From NCBI GenBank assembly GCA_002347815.1, contig DDXV01000064.1, forward strand, positions 4,816-68,815: a stretch of 64,000 bases of DNA, in the 5' to 3' direction. This document shows, one piece after another, positions 34,652 through 42,879 of this stretch. Position numbers and translations under genes: made by a program. The DNA is from Syntrophaceae bacterium UBA2251. GTDB taxonomy: Bacteria; Desulfobacterota; Syntrophia; Syntrophales; UBA2251. The notes under the pieces are model-generated. The model was not told the origin of the DNA, searched no databases, and saw nothing but the letters and a program-made list of their open reading frames with translations. Numbering within the stretch: position 1 is the first letter of the stretch; each line of letters opens with the position of its first letter.

Positions 34652-35428
34652 ATGACGGCGCTGTTCGTAGAGATTCTGGTCTTTGTCTTCGGCGCCGCCG
34701 TCGGGAGCTTCCTCAACGTCTGCATCTACCGGCTGCCGGCCGAGCAGTCCATCGTCCGCCCGGGCTCCCGCTGCCCGCATTGCCTCACGCCGATCCGCTG
34801 GTACGACAACCTCCCCCTCTTGAGCTTCCTCATCCTCAGGGGCCGCTGCCGCGCCTGCGCCGCCGCCATCTCGTGGCGCTATCCGGCCGTCGAGGGCCTC
34901 ACCGCCCTCCTGGCCCTGCTCCTTTTCTGGAAGTACGGCCCCGGCGCGGCCTTCTTCGCCGCCTTCGCCTTCACGGCGGCGCTCATTGCCGTCACCTTCA
35001 TCGACATCGATCACCAGATCATCCCCGACGTCATCTCCCTGCCGGGGATTCCCATCGGGTTTCTCCTGGCCGTCTTCGCCATGCGCCTCCCCTGGCTGGA
35101 AGCCCTCCTGGGGCTCCTGTTGGGCGGCGGGGTCCTCTACGCCATCGCGGTCGCCTACGAACTGGCCACGAAGCGAGAAGGGATGGGGGGCGGCGATATC
35201 AAGCTCCTGGCGATGATCGGGGCCTTCCTCGGCTGGAAGTCGCTGATCTTCATCCTGCTCGTCAGCTCGCTCACGGGCGCCGCCGTCGGCATCGCGCTGA
35301 TGGTCGCCAAGGGGGCGGACACGAAGTATGCCGTGCCCTTCGGGCCCTTCCTGTCCCTGGCCGCCGTCGCCTACCTCTTCTTCGGCGCGGCGTTCTTCAA
35401 TTTCCTGATGTTTCATCGGCTCTTTTGA
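34652..35428 (+). CDS. pilD: Type IV prepilin peptidase
   Basis: 258 residues, polytopic. The N-terminal cytoplasmic zinc domain has CPHC and CRAC (four Cys), followed by the aspartyl-protease membrane core with catalytic Asp in FIDIDHQIIPD and GGGDIK. It cleaves and N-methylates prepilins such as those encoded at 35.6-41.7 kb. An N-terminal GSFLNVCIYRLP is characteristic. It has AAAGGAGAGGGCC before the ATG. Confidence 0.95.
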   Translation: MTALFVEILVFVFGAAVGSFLNVCIYRLPAEQSIVRPGSRCPHCLTPIRWYDNLPLLSFLILRGRCRACAAAISWRYPAVEGLTALLALLLFWKYGPGAAFFAAFAFTAALIAVTFIDIDHQIIPDVISLPGIPIGFLLAVFAMRLPWLEALLGLLLGGGVLYAIAVAYELATKREGMGGGDIKLLAMIGAFLGWKSLIFILLVSSLTGAAVGIALMVAKGADTKYAVPFGPFLSLAAVAYLFFGAAFFNFLMFHRLF

Positions 35429-35500
35429 TCCCGTCCCCGTTCTGACGGACGCCGCCTTGTCGGCGCGCCCCTCGATCGGGAAAATGAAATTTTCCGGGAT

Positions 35501-35529
35501 GGACAAATACGGAACGAGACGGTAGAATC
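35501..35529 (+). promoter_or_regulatory. Sigma70-type promoter before the first PilX-like gene
   Basis: TGGACA (35501-35506), a 17-bp spacer and TAGAAT (35524-35529). A dyad GGAAAAT-GAA-ATTTTCC (35480-35496) lies just upstream and could be a pilD terminator or an operator. The predicted start near 35536 rules out the ATG at 35535 as translation start. Confidence 0.5.
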
Positions 35530-35627
35530 CACCCATGAAATCTTTCGGAGGGCAGGTTTTTTCAAGGTTGTGCGCGAAGTCTCCCATCGAGACCTCCCGC
35601 GCGTGGAACCGTCGGGCAGGCACGGAC

Positions 35628-36875
35628 ATGAATAAGGGCGCGCGTAAAACACACCGGGGGGCTTGCGGGAACGAGCGGGGCATGACCGTCGTGGTGGCCA
35701 TCCTCATCGTGGTGGTCATCGTCATCGTCGGGTTTTCGACGCTGATGATGGTTTCGACCGATCTGCAGATCGCGGGGAACTATGGTTCGACGCAGAAGGC
35801 CCTGTTTTCCGCCGAGGCGGGGGTGAACGAAGCGCTGTCCCGGCTTCGGGCGGATTCGGCGAACCCGATCACCGACGCCCATCCTTCCAGCGCCACGTGG
35901 TCGGTGTACATCGGGACCGACGTGAAGGCCCAGGGCAAGGGATATGACACCACGAATGCCATGCACGTCCTCGTCTCCAGCCTGCAGTCGGCCCTCGACT
36001 ACACGGTCCGGATCCGTCATCAGACCGACGGCGCGGGGAATCTTCTCTACTGGGGGGATGCCGACGGGGACGGCGACTACGAGCGCAACACGACCACCGG
36101 CAGCAACATCTATCTCATCTCCAGTTACGGGGCCTCTAGCGGATCCAACCGGACGATCGAGGTCGAGGCGGCGCGCAAGCCGCCACTCCCCGTTCCCGCC
36201 GCCCTGTCCGTCAATGCCGCGACCAGCATTCAGGGATCCAGCACTAACGTGATCGGCAACGACGCTTGCGGCAGTGCCGACAAGCCCGGCATCGTGACCG
36301 GCCAAGCGATATCGACAGTGACCACGAACGGCAACCCGACGATTGCCGGAACGACTCCGATCGTCCACACCAGCACGCCGCTCAACGTTCAGGCCCTGAT
36401 CGATACCTATAAAACGAGCGCCAATTTCACGTATCATGTGGAAAGCGCCACTCAAACCAATACCACGACACCCGGCCCCGGCGACGGCTGGGGAACGCCG
36501 GTGCTGGGGGAGTCCGACACGGATCCTTCCACGTGCGGCGTGATGAACATCGTTTACTACAACACCAAGACGAGCGCGGGGGTTCCGACGGATATCAGCC
36601 TGACGGGGGGCGCCACGGGCTGCGGTCTTTTGCTGATCGAGGGCGATGCCTTCCTGCACGGCGGCTTTTCCTGGAACGGTGCTGTGCTGGTCTCGGGGTC
36701 GGTGACGTTCACCGGTGGCGGAACGAAAAACGTGACGGGAGCGATGATCAGCGGGGGGTCGACCGACGCGGACGTGGTCGGAGGGAATGCCAATATCATT
36801 TACTGCTCGACGGCTATCCTGGCCCTGACCGCAAACCAGCCGCTCGACGTCCTGAGCTGGAAGGACGTTCGGTAA
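35628..36875 (+). CDS. PilX-like type IV pilus assembly protein, copy 1
   Basis: 415 residues from ATG 35628. The short leader ending NERGM is followed by a hydrophobic pilin-like helix (TVVVAILIVVVIVIVGFSTLMMV), then DLQIAGNYGSTQKALFSAEAGVNEALSRL, the PilX N-terminal signature. The rest is a large Thr/Gly-rich beta domain with four Cys, probably extracellular or periplasmic. It resembles the second copy at 40607-41698 in domain order and in the C-terminal SxxxxxLxWKDV/TAWRDVF ending. It is convergent, with a 2-bp gap, to the LPADWW protein gene. Confidence 0.82.
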   Translation: MNKGARKTHRGACGNERGMTVVVAILIVVVIVIVGFSTLMMVSTDLQIAGNYGSTQKALFSAEAGVNEALSRLRADSANPITDAHPSSATWSVYIGTDVKAQGKGYDTTNAMHVLVSSLQSALDYTVRIRHQTDGAGNLLYWGDADGDGDYERNTTTGSNIYLISSYGASSGSNRTIEVEAARKPPLPVPAALSVNAATSIQGSSTNVIGNDACGSADKPGIVTGQAISTVTTNGNPTIAGTTPIVHTSTPLNVQALIDTYKTSANFTYHVESATQTNTTTPGPGDGWGTPVLGESDTDPSTCGVMNIVYYNTKTSAGVPTDISLTGGATGCGLLLIEGDAFLHGGFSWNGAVLVSGSVTFTGGGTKNVTGAMISGGSTDADVVGGNANIIYCSTAILALTANQPLDVLSWKDVR

Positions 36876-36877
36876 AA

Positions 36878-37444
36878 CTATTTCCACCAGTCGGCGGGAA
36901 GAACACCCTTGTTCTGGCGCTTGACTTCATCCGTGAGTTCATAGATCTGCGCGGAGATCGCCCGCATCTCGCGACGGGCCTGTTCCTTGGCGGGCTCGTC
37001 CTCAAGGCGGGCCGATTCGCGCATCCGGGCCATGGCGGCATCCAGTTGTCCCTGGAGTTCCCGTTTCCTGGCCTTGTAGGCGTCGAGGTCGACCTCTTCC
37101 GCCAGCGGTTTCAGGGCGGTCGCGGGGGCCGGGGCGGCGGACGTCTTCCCTTCGGGAGCGGCCGCGGGCGGGGTCGCCTCCTTCCCTTTGACGGCCGGGG
37201 CGGCAGGGCGGGGGGGCGCCGCCTCTGACGTCGTTGCGGCATCGTCCGATACGATCTTCAGCACCTCCCGGTTCTCGATGCCCATGACACCCGCGGAGGT
37301 TTGAAAAAGGATCATATCCCCCTCCCGGCTCCATGCGGGGGTTGTCAGGCGACTGCCGTTTTTGAGATAGATGACCGATGCCACCGGCGCGACGGACGGA
37401 AAAAGAAAGATCAGGATCAAGAGAAGACATGGTATTCGCTTCAT
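36878..37444 (-). CDS. Exported LPADWW protein, copy 1 (unknown function)
   Basis: 188 residues. Signal peptide (MKRIPCLLLILIFLFPSVAPVASV), then IYLKNGSRLTTPAWSREGDMILFQTSAGVMGIE, a small beta domain. A Pro/Ala-rich linker (about residues 75-110) and a charged coiled coil (YKARKRELQGQLDAAMARMRE) follow, ending YELTDEVKRQNKGVLPADWWK. A paralogue with the same layout and ending is at 41726-42313. Each converges on a PilX-like gene, so a role in pilus assembly at the cell envelope is plausible. I do not recognise the family. Confidence 0.75.
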   Translation of the reverse strand: MKRIPCLLLILIFLFPSVAPVASVIYLKNGSRLTTPAWSREGDMILFQTSAGVMGIENREVLKIVSDDAATTSEAAPPRPAAPAVKGKEATPPAAAPEGKTSAAPAPATALKPLAEEVDLDAYKARKRELQGQLDAAMARMRESARLEDEPAKEQARREMRAISAQIYELTDEVKRQNKGVLPADWWK

Positions 37445-37665
37445 ATCGCACCCTCCGGTTTCTCAATACCCCCGGCTTGCGGGACGCGTCAAGAAAATTT
37501 GACCGTCGATTTTTCGGAATTTCTCCTTTTCATTCAATTTCGTCTGTGGTTTAATGACTGCTGCCAGCAATCGCGCGGGTTTGATAAAGAAGTCGGGAAT
37601 GCCGGACCGTTCGCCGGGGGGATTCTCCCGGCCATGAATCGTCGGCGGCCCATCGAAGAGGCGTC

Positions 37666-38115
37666 ATGCGGAGGAAGACCCACCGGGGCGGCTTCAGTCT
37701 GATGGAGCTGATCATCGTCGTGGCCATCATGGCCATTCTTGCGACCGTTGCCGTCCCCTTCATGCAGACCTACATGGCGCAGCGGCGGCTCAACGGGGCG
37801 GCGAGGCTGGTCATGTCCGACCTCATGAATGCCAGAATGACGGCCGTGTCACAAAACCGTAATGTTCAGGTGAGCTTTCCAACCTCCGCCGCCGCCACCT
37901 ATACCTGCGATCCGACGTCGGCGGCGCTCTCCCGAAATATTCAGACCGGCTTCGGTTATCACGATGTGACCGTCGCGGCCGCCGCCAGTCCGACGTTCGT
38001 CTCGTCCGGGCGTCTGAGCGCCACCGTCGGGATGACCATTATCCTGACCAGCTCGACCCTTGGCCAGACGAAGTCGGTGACGGTCAACAGCTCCGGGCGG
38101 GTGGCGATCGAGTGA
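37666..38115 (+). CDS. GspH/FimT-type minor pseudopilin, copy 1
   Basis: 149 residues. A short basic leader RRKTHRGG precedes the prepilin cleavage site and FSLMELIIVVAIMAILATVAVPFMQTYM, with the family Glu at position 5. Then RLNGAARLVMSDLMNARMTAVSQNR, the GspH/FimT hallmark, nearly repeated in the copy at 39041-39508. It ends by overlapping the next gene (GTGA). A minor pilin that primes pilus assembly. Confidence 0.88.
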   Translation: MRRKTHRGGFSLMELIIVVAIMAILATVAVPFMQTYMAQRRLNGAARLVMSDLMNARMTAVSQNRNVQVSFPTSAAATYTCDPTSAALSRNIQTGFGYHDVTVAAAASPTFVSSGRLSATVGMTIILTSSTLGQTKSVTVNSSGRVAIE

Positions 38116-38168
38116 GGGTAGGGGAACGGTCGCCGCCGCGGGCGATCGGGCGGGGAGGGTCTAAAACA

Positions 38169-38879
38169 GTGCGCTTCACGGTGGACCAGGGGGCCGACAG
38201 GAACCGCCCGACGAGGAACGGGACGGGAGGCGTCGTCCGTCTAGGCGCCCAAGGGTCCGGCAGGGGCGGCTTCACGCTGGTCGAACTCATGATCGCCCTG
38301 GCCCTCGGGCTTGCCATTCTCGGCGCCATGTACGGCGTCTTCACCCTTCAGAACCGGGAGCTTGGGAACCAGGAACAGGTCGTGGACATTCAGCAGAACG
38401 CGCGGGCGGCGATCGACATCATCGGCCGGGATATCCGGATGGCGGGTTTCAATCCGCAGCGGACGACCGGCACGTTTGGCTTTCAGCTCTCGGCCAGCGA
38501 GGATCGGGCCACGAACCAGGGCAGCGTGGCCTTTACCTGCGACGAGGACGGCGACGGGACCCTGGACGCGAACGACAAGGAGCAGATCGCCTTTCGCGTC
38601 AGCGGAGGCGTCCTTGAGCGCTACAGCATCGCGGCGGACGGGACGAAATCGTGGCAGCCGATTGTCGAGGGCATCGAGGCCCTGAATTTCACCTATACCC
38701 TGGTTGACGGGACCGTTGTGGCGAACCCGACGTCGGCCCAGGTTCCCTCCATTGCCCAGGTGCAGATCCAGGTGACGGCGAAAACCGCCAAGCCGGATTC
38801 CTCCTACGTGGATGCGGCTCATGGCGACCATCATCGCCGCTATACCCTGACGGCCGTCGTCGCCCCGAGGAACCTCTGA
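38169..38879 (+). CDS. PilW-like minor pilin, copy 1
   Basis: 236 residues from GTG 38169 (GGGAGG about 10 bases upstream); the frame is open to a GTG at 38112 that overlaps the previous stop, so the start is uncertain. A long leader ends GRGG, followed by FTLVELMIALALGLAILGAMYGVF. Then QEQVVDIQQNARAAIDIIGRDIRMAGFNP is the PilW signature. An Asp-rich DEDGDGTLDANDKEQ loop may bind calcium. It pairs with the FimT gene just upstream. The second copy at 39926 shares the same order of motifs, including a DGDGAIDGTSEEN loop. Confidence 0.85.
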   Translation: MRFTVDQGADRNRPTRNGTGGVVRLGAQGSGRGGFTLVELMIALALGLAILGAMYGVFTLQNRELGNQEQVVDIQQNARAAIDIIGRDIRMAGFNPQRTTGTFGFQLSASEDRATNQGSVAFTCDEDGDGTLDANDKEQIAFRVSGGVLERYSIAADGTKSWQPIVEGIEALNFTYTLVDGTVVANPTSAQVPSIAQVQIQVTAKTAKPDSSYVDAAHGDHHRRYTLTAVVAPRNL

Positions 38880-38954
38880 ACCCTTGTGTGAAGTCGGTCA
38901 CGCTGCCGGGGTGACCTCGGCCACTCAAAGGGGCCCATCGGGCGCGAATTCCTG

Positions 38955-38984
38955 TTGACAATCGAATGTCTTCGCCCGTATTAT
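38955..38984 (+). promoter_or_regulatory. Sigma70-type promoter before the second pilin set
   Basis: TTGACA (38955-38960), an 18-bp spacer and TATTAT (38979-38984), about 57 bp before the FimT copy 2 start. Best promoter-like sequence in the pilin region. Confidence 0.6.
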
Positions 38985-39040
38985 AAACACCAGGGGCGTG
39001 CCCATGCCGTGTTCACGCGCCTGTCCGAAAAGAGGGAACC

Positions 39041-39508
39041 GTGACCAGATTCAAGAAAACAGCCCGGGGATTCACGCTCATCGAACTCATCGTCGTGATT
39101 GCGCTCATCGCCATTCTGACGGCGATCGCGGTTCCCGGTTACCAGACCTTCATGGTCCGGAGCCGTCTGAAGGGGGCGGCCAGGCAGGTCATGTCCGACC
39201 TGATGAATGCGAGAATGATGGCCGTCAGTCTGAATCAGAAGGTCAAGGTTCACATCGAAGCGGATGGGCATACCTACGAGATCTGGAGCGACGCCGACGG
39301 CAACGGGACGGTTGCCACTAATGAGGGCGTCAACATCTCGAAGGATGTCCATCAAGACTATCACGATGTCGCCTTGAGTACGACGAACGATCCGATTTTC
39401 AATCCAAGGGGTGCGGCGTCCCAGCTTGGAACGGTCACCGTGACGAATTCAGCCGGATCGAGGGATATCACCGTGGCGATTTCCGGACGGGTGGCGGTTT
39501 CCAATTAG
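39041..39508 (+). CDS. GspH/FimT-type minor pseudopilin, copy 2
   Basis: 155 residues from GTG 39041 with AGAGGG upstream. Leader TRFKKTARG, then FTLIELIVVIALIAILTAIAVPGYQTFM and RLKGAARQVMSDLMNARMMAVSLNQ, almost the same as copy 1 at 37666. The C-terminal beta domain has WSDADGNGTVATNEG, a possible calcium loop. It heads a four-gene run FimT-PilV-PilW-PilX under the promoter at 38955. Confidence 0.88.
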   Translation: MTRFKKTARGFTLIELIVVIALIAILTAIAVPGYQTFMVRSRLKGAARQVMSDLMNARMMAVSLNQKVKVHIEADGHTYEIWSDADGNGTVATNEGVNISKDVHQDYHDVALSTTNDPIFNPRGAASQLGTVTVTNSAGSRDITVAISGRVAVSN

Positions 39509-39534
39509 GAGATGCGAAAGGCGCGGCAAGCAGG

Positions 39535-39915
39535 GTGAAAAAGGCGATGACGATCTCCCGGTTGCATAAAAAGCAAGGTTTTACACTAATCGAGATCATG
39601 ATTGCGATCTTCCTCCTCGTGGTCGCCATGCTGGGGGTCATTTCCGTGACCGTCATGGTCATCAAGGGGAACTCCTTCAGCAAGACGATGACCACCGCGA
39701 CCACGCTGGCCGCGGACAAGATGGAGGAGTTGAAAAACACCGCCTATGCCAGTCTGGCGGACGGGACGGATACGCAGGAATCCATCTTTACCCGCACCTG
39801 GACCGTGACCGCGAACTCGCCGGCAACGGGGATGAGCACCCTGGTCGTTACGGTGGCGTGGAACTGGCAGGGGACAGGCCATAACGTGGTTCTCCGGAGC
39901 ATCGTCAGTCAATAG
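39535..39915 (+). CDS. PilV-like minor pilin
   Basis: 126 residues from GTG 39535. Leader SRLHKKQG, then FTLIEIMIAIFLLVVAMLGVISV, with SKTMTTATTLAADKMEELKNTAY, typical of PilV. Its small C-terminal domain lacks Cys. There is no PilV in the first pilin set, so this run is the more complete one. Confidence 0.82.
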   Translation: MKKAMTISRLHKKQGFTLIEIMIAIFLLVVAMLGVISVTVMVIKGNSFSKTMTTATTLAADKMEELKNTAYASLADGTDTQESIFTRTWTVTANSPATGMSTLVVTVAWNWQGTGHNVVLRSIVSQ

Positions 39916-39925
39916 GAGCAGTGCA

Positions 39926-40588
39926 TTGCCGTATCGAATCGTGAGGAAATGTCGCGCAACAGGAATTGCATCCCGGAAAACGCCGGCGGTTCGGCACGAC
40001 GCGCGCGGGTTTACCCTGATCGAGATGATGATCGCCATGGCGATCGGCCTCGTGGTTTTGGGCGCCGCGTACAGCGTCTTCACGATTCAATACAAGACGT
40101 TTGGAAACCAGGAGGAGATCGTGGCCATGCAGCAGAGCGTGAGAGCTGGCATGGACATGATGGCCCGGGAGATCCGGATGGCGCGGTACGATCCGTCCGG
40201 GGTGAATTCCGATGCGGACACGGGGAATGACTTCGTCGGGGTGTTCGTCGACGCGACGCAACTCGAGATCCAGGCGGACCTGGACGGCGACGGGGCCATC
40301 GACGGAACGAGCGAGGAGAACATCATCTACGCGTTCGATTCGGCCAACAACCGGATCACCCGGAATACCGGCGGCAGCGCCCAGCCGTTCGTCGAAAATG
40401 TGGATTCCTTCTCTTTTGATTACCTGGATAGCGCCGGCGCATCCACGCTCAACGCCGCGGATGTCCGCGCGATTAGAATCACGATCACCGGCAGGACGGC
40501 CAAGCCCGATCCGGCCTATTCCACCAATGGCGGTTACCGGACGTACACGCTGACGTCCGTCGTGACGGCCAGAAATCTTGCCATCTGA
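39926..40588 (+). CDS. PilW-like minor pilin, copy 2
   Basis: 220 residues from TTG 39926, eight bases after AGGAG; no ATG or GTG is better placed. The leader ends HDARG, followed by FTLIEMMIAMAIGLVVLGAAYSVF. EEIVAMQQSVRAGMDMMAREIRMARYDPSG is the PilW signature. The YTLTSVVTARNL ending mirrors YTLTAVVAPRNL of copy 1, showing common descent of the two sets. Confidence 0.85.
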   Translation: MPYRIVRKCRATGIASRKTPAVRHDARGFTLIEMMIAMAIGLVVLGAAYSVFTIQYKTFGNQEEIVAMQQSVRAGMDMMAREIRMARYDPSGVNSDADTGNDFVGVFVDATQLEIQADLDGDGAIDGTSEENIIYAFDSANNRITRNTGGSAQPFVENVDSFSFDYLDSAGASTLNAADVRAIRITITGRTAKPDPAYSTNGGYRTYTLTSVVTARNLAI

Positions 40589-40606
40589 AAGGCAGGGGAG
40601 GTCAGC

Positions 40607-41698
40607 ATGGCGCAGCTCATCGAACCCCGCAAGGAAGTGCGGCATACCGACGAACGGGGCATGGTCCTCGTGGTCGTGCTGCTCCTGACGGCCGTCCTCG
40701 TGCTGCTCGGTTCGACGGCCGTGATCATGAGCACGACGGACATGAAGATCAGCGCGAACTACAAGGCCGGCACCCAGGCCTTTTACGAGGCCGAGGCGGG
40801 GGTGGAGCAGGTTATCTGGCACCTGCGGAACAACGTGGTCGCCTATCCCACGGCCGGGTCTCCCACAAGCACAATAAACGTAACCTGTCCGGCTGGCTTC
40901 AGCTTCAACCCCTCGGTGACGCTCCACTATGTGGCGCCCTACCGGTACCGGTTCCAGATGACCGGCATCGGGACCAACAACACCTCGAAGACGATCGAGG
41001 CCCGCATCCGGAAGATTCCTCCGTCTACCACGAGCGCGGACGGCGCGGTGGCCATGTACGGCGGCGGGCCCGCGGTTGACTTTAAGCATGGCACGGGTGG
41101 CGGCTATGCGATCGACGGCCATGATTACCCGGTGCCGGCCGATCCGAACTGCAATGGCAGCGCCTGCGACACGACGGCGGACAGTTCACTGCCGACCAAG
41201 CCGGGCCTCTACACCGTCATGACCCCGACCGTCACGGGAAATGTTTCCGCCCACCTGGGAGGGAGTCCCACGCAGACCCTGGGGCCCAGCCGGGAGACGG
41301 AATACAATAATTTCGTCAACAACGTCCTGACGAATAACCTGTATCAGACCACGCTGGGCACGCGGGACAATCCCGCCGTCACGGTCATTCCGAATGGCGC
41401 CACGTTGAACGGTTCGGGGAACGGCGCGGGCATCATCATCGTCGATAACGGGGGTGAACTCCAGATCAACGGCAATTTCGAGTTCGAAGGGCTGGTTATC
41501 CTGAGGGGGACCGGCCGGGTTTTCGGCAGCGGAACCGGCAATATTTACGGTTCCATGATCACGATCGGCCACGAGAGCAAGCTGATCGACCTGACCGGCA
41601 GCATCAACCTGTTTTACAGTTCCACGGCCCTGAGCAACCTGCAGAACATCAATTCGGTCACCACGCTCGAGCGGACGGCCTGGCGGGATGTTTTCTAA
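40607..41698 (+). CDS. PilX-like type IV pilus assembly protein, copy 2
   Basis: 363 residues. The N terminus ERGMVLVVVLLLTAVLVLLGSTAVIM is the transmembrane pilin-like helix, then DMKISANYKAGTQAFYEAEAGVEQVIWHL. The C-terminal part is a beta-solenoid-like region (GAGIIIVDNGGELQINGNFEFEGLVILRGTG) similar to that of copy 1 (GCGLLLIEGDAFLHGGFSWNGAVLVSGSV). Both look able to form a surface-exposed sheet. Convergent with the second LPADWW gene 28 bp downstream. Confidence 0.82.
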   Translation: MAQLIEPRKEVRHTDERGMVLVVVLLLTAVLVLLGSTAVIMSTTDMKISANYKAGTQAFYEAEAGVEQVIWHLRNNVVAYPTAGSPTSTINVTCPAGFSFNPSVTLHYVAPYRYRFQMTGIGTNNTSKTIEARIRKIPPSTTSADGAVAMYGGGPAVDFKHGTGGGYAIDGHDYPVPADPNCNGSACDTTADSSLPTKPGLYTVMTPTVTGNVSAHLGGSPTQTLGPSRETEYNNFVNNVLTNNLYQTTLGTRDNPAVTVIPNGATLNGSGNGAGIIIVDNGGELQINGNFEFEGLVILRGTGRVFGSGTGNIYGSMITIGHESKLIDLTGSINLFYSSTALSNLQNINSVTTLERTAWRDVF

Positions 41699-41725
41699 AG
41701 GGGGGAGGCGGCTGCGCCTTCCCGT

Positions 41726-42313
41726 TTACGGTTCCGCCGGCTCTTCCCTGCCGATCCCTTCCCACCAGTCGGCGGGCAGGACGCCGTTGTTGCCTTCCTT
41801 CAGTTCGTCGGTCAGACGGTACATTTCATCGGAGATCCGGCGGTTTTCCGCCGTTGCCTCCTCCTTGGCGCCAGGATCGTTATTTGCCGTGGCCTTCTTC
41901 ATCCGCGCCAGCGTCCGGTTCAGGTCCGTCTTGAGCTTGGCCATCCTGTCCTGATAGGCCTTCACATCGACTTGCTTTGCCGGAGGTTTGGGGAGCGCCG
42001 CGCCGCTCTCAACGTTGGCCGGAGACGAGGGGCTTTTTTCGGCCTTCTCCGCGGTATCGGCGGGGATCGGCGCCTTTGTTTCCTGGACGACGCCTGTGGT
42101 CATGGCGGTTTTTTCTATGTGACGCACCATGTTTTTCTCGACTCCCGCGATACCGTCGCCCACGTAGAACTTCCATTCCCCGCTTTCCTCCCAGCAGAGG
42201 GGCGTCCAGATCCGGCCGCCGCTCTCGAGGCGGATCAGGCAGGCGGCGTCGGCGAAGACGGGGAGGATCAGGACCGAAACGACGACGGACATCCGGAGGA
42301 GATACTTTCTCAT
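41726..42313 (-). CDS. Exported LPADWW protein, copy 2 (unknown function)
   Basis: 195 residues. Signal peptide (LLRMSVVVSVLILPVFADAA), a beta segment IRLESGGRIWTPLCWEESGEWKFYVGDGIAGVE parallel to copy 1, a Pro/Ala linker and a coiled coil (YQDRMAKLKTDLNRTLARM). It ends MYRLTDELKEGNNGVLPADWWEG, close to YELTDEVKRQNKGVLPADWW in copy 1. The mature part has two Cys (ACLIRL and PLCWEE). A GGAAGG-type site precedes the ATG. Confidence 0.75.
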   Translation of the reverse strand: MRKYLLRMSVVVSVLILPVFADAACLIRLESGGRIWTPLCWEESGEWKFYVGDGIAGVEKNMVRHIEKTAMTTGVVQETKAPIPADTAEKAEKSPSSPANVESGAALPKPPAKQVDVKAYQDRMAKLKTDLNRTLARMKKATANNDPGAKEEATAENRRISDEMYRLTDELKEGNNGVLPADWWEGIGREEPAEP

Positions 42314-42532
42314 GGCGGGCCTTCCTTTTTGAATAAGGACTTTGCACGCATCTTAAAGAAAACTCTCCTCGAATGTCAAACCGTTTTTCAACGGTTTATC
42401 GGCGCGTTTGCGGAACGCGGCGAGAGGCCCCGGACAGCGGCCCCGCGTGCAAAAATCCTTGACTTGAAAGGGGCATCCGTATTAGTGTGGCGCCGCCCGT
42501 CGGGGGAATCTTCAAGAAGGGGGTATTGCATC

Positions 42533-42706
42533 ATGGCCATGGATCGAAGGTACTGCGCCATCTGCGCCTGGAGAGGGACCTGTCAGAAAAAATTCAGCGT
42601 GTCCACGGATGCGACCGGGCAGGTCCACTGCGCCGATTACTCCCGGGACCTTGCCATCAAGGACAAGGATATCGACGAGGCGGTGAAAAAGGAACGTGAG
42701 GGATAG
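42533..42706 (+). CDS. 57-residue Cys-rich small protein, unknown function
   Basis: Short protein MAMDRRYCAICAWRGTCQKK... with four Cys: CX2C, a third Cys after five residues and a fourth in VHCADYSRD. This suggests a small metal site. The C terminus is charged and helical. It has its own strong terminator at 42739-42785. Similar short proteins beginning with YCAxCAWRxxC are, from memory, found in other anaerobic deltaproteobacteria, but I know no function. Confidence 0.7.
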   Translation: MAMDRRYCAICAWRGTCQKKFSVSTDATGQVHCADYSRDLAIKDKDIDEAVKKEREG

Positions 42707-42738
42707 CCCGTCCGCCCTCAGCACCGTAGGACAGCGAG

Positions 42739-42785
42739 GTGACAAGTAACAGCCGGGATTGGAGGGTTACTTGTCACTTTTTTTT
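42739..42785 (+). terminator. Rho-independent terminator after the small Cys protein gene
   Basis: Perfect 12-bp stem GTGACAAGTAAC / GTTACTTGTCAC with a 15-nt loop, followed by eight T. It sits 33 bp after the small gene and about 95 bp before argS, so argS needs its own promoter or read-through. Confidence 0.85.
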
Positions 42786-42879
42786 GATCGAAACGGGACG
42801 ATGCGGGTCGCGGCGGACCCCATTGGGCAGACTCGGGGTGGCCGCAGGGCTGTTGATGAGACCGGCAAGAGCTTAGGAT

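Noticed and set aside
42739..42785. T-box or attenuator controlling argS
   Set aside because: The perfect hairpin with T run lies right after the small gene; no specifier loop or T-box sequence was seen, so a plain terminator is simpler.
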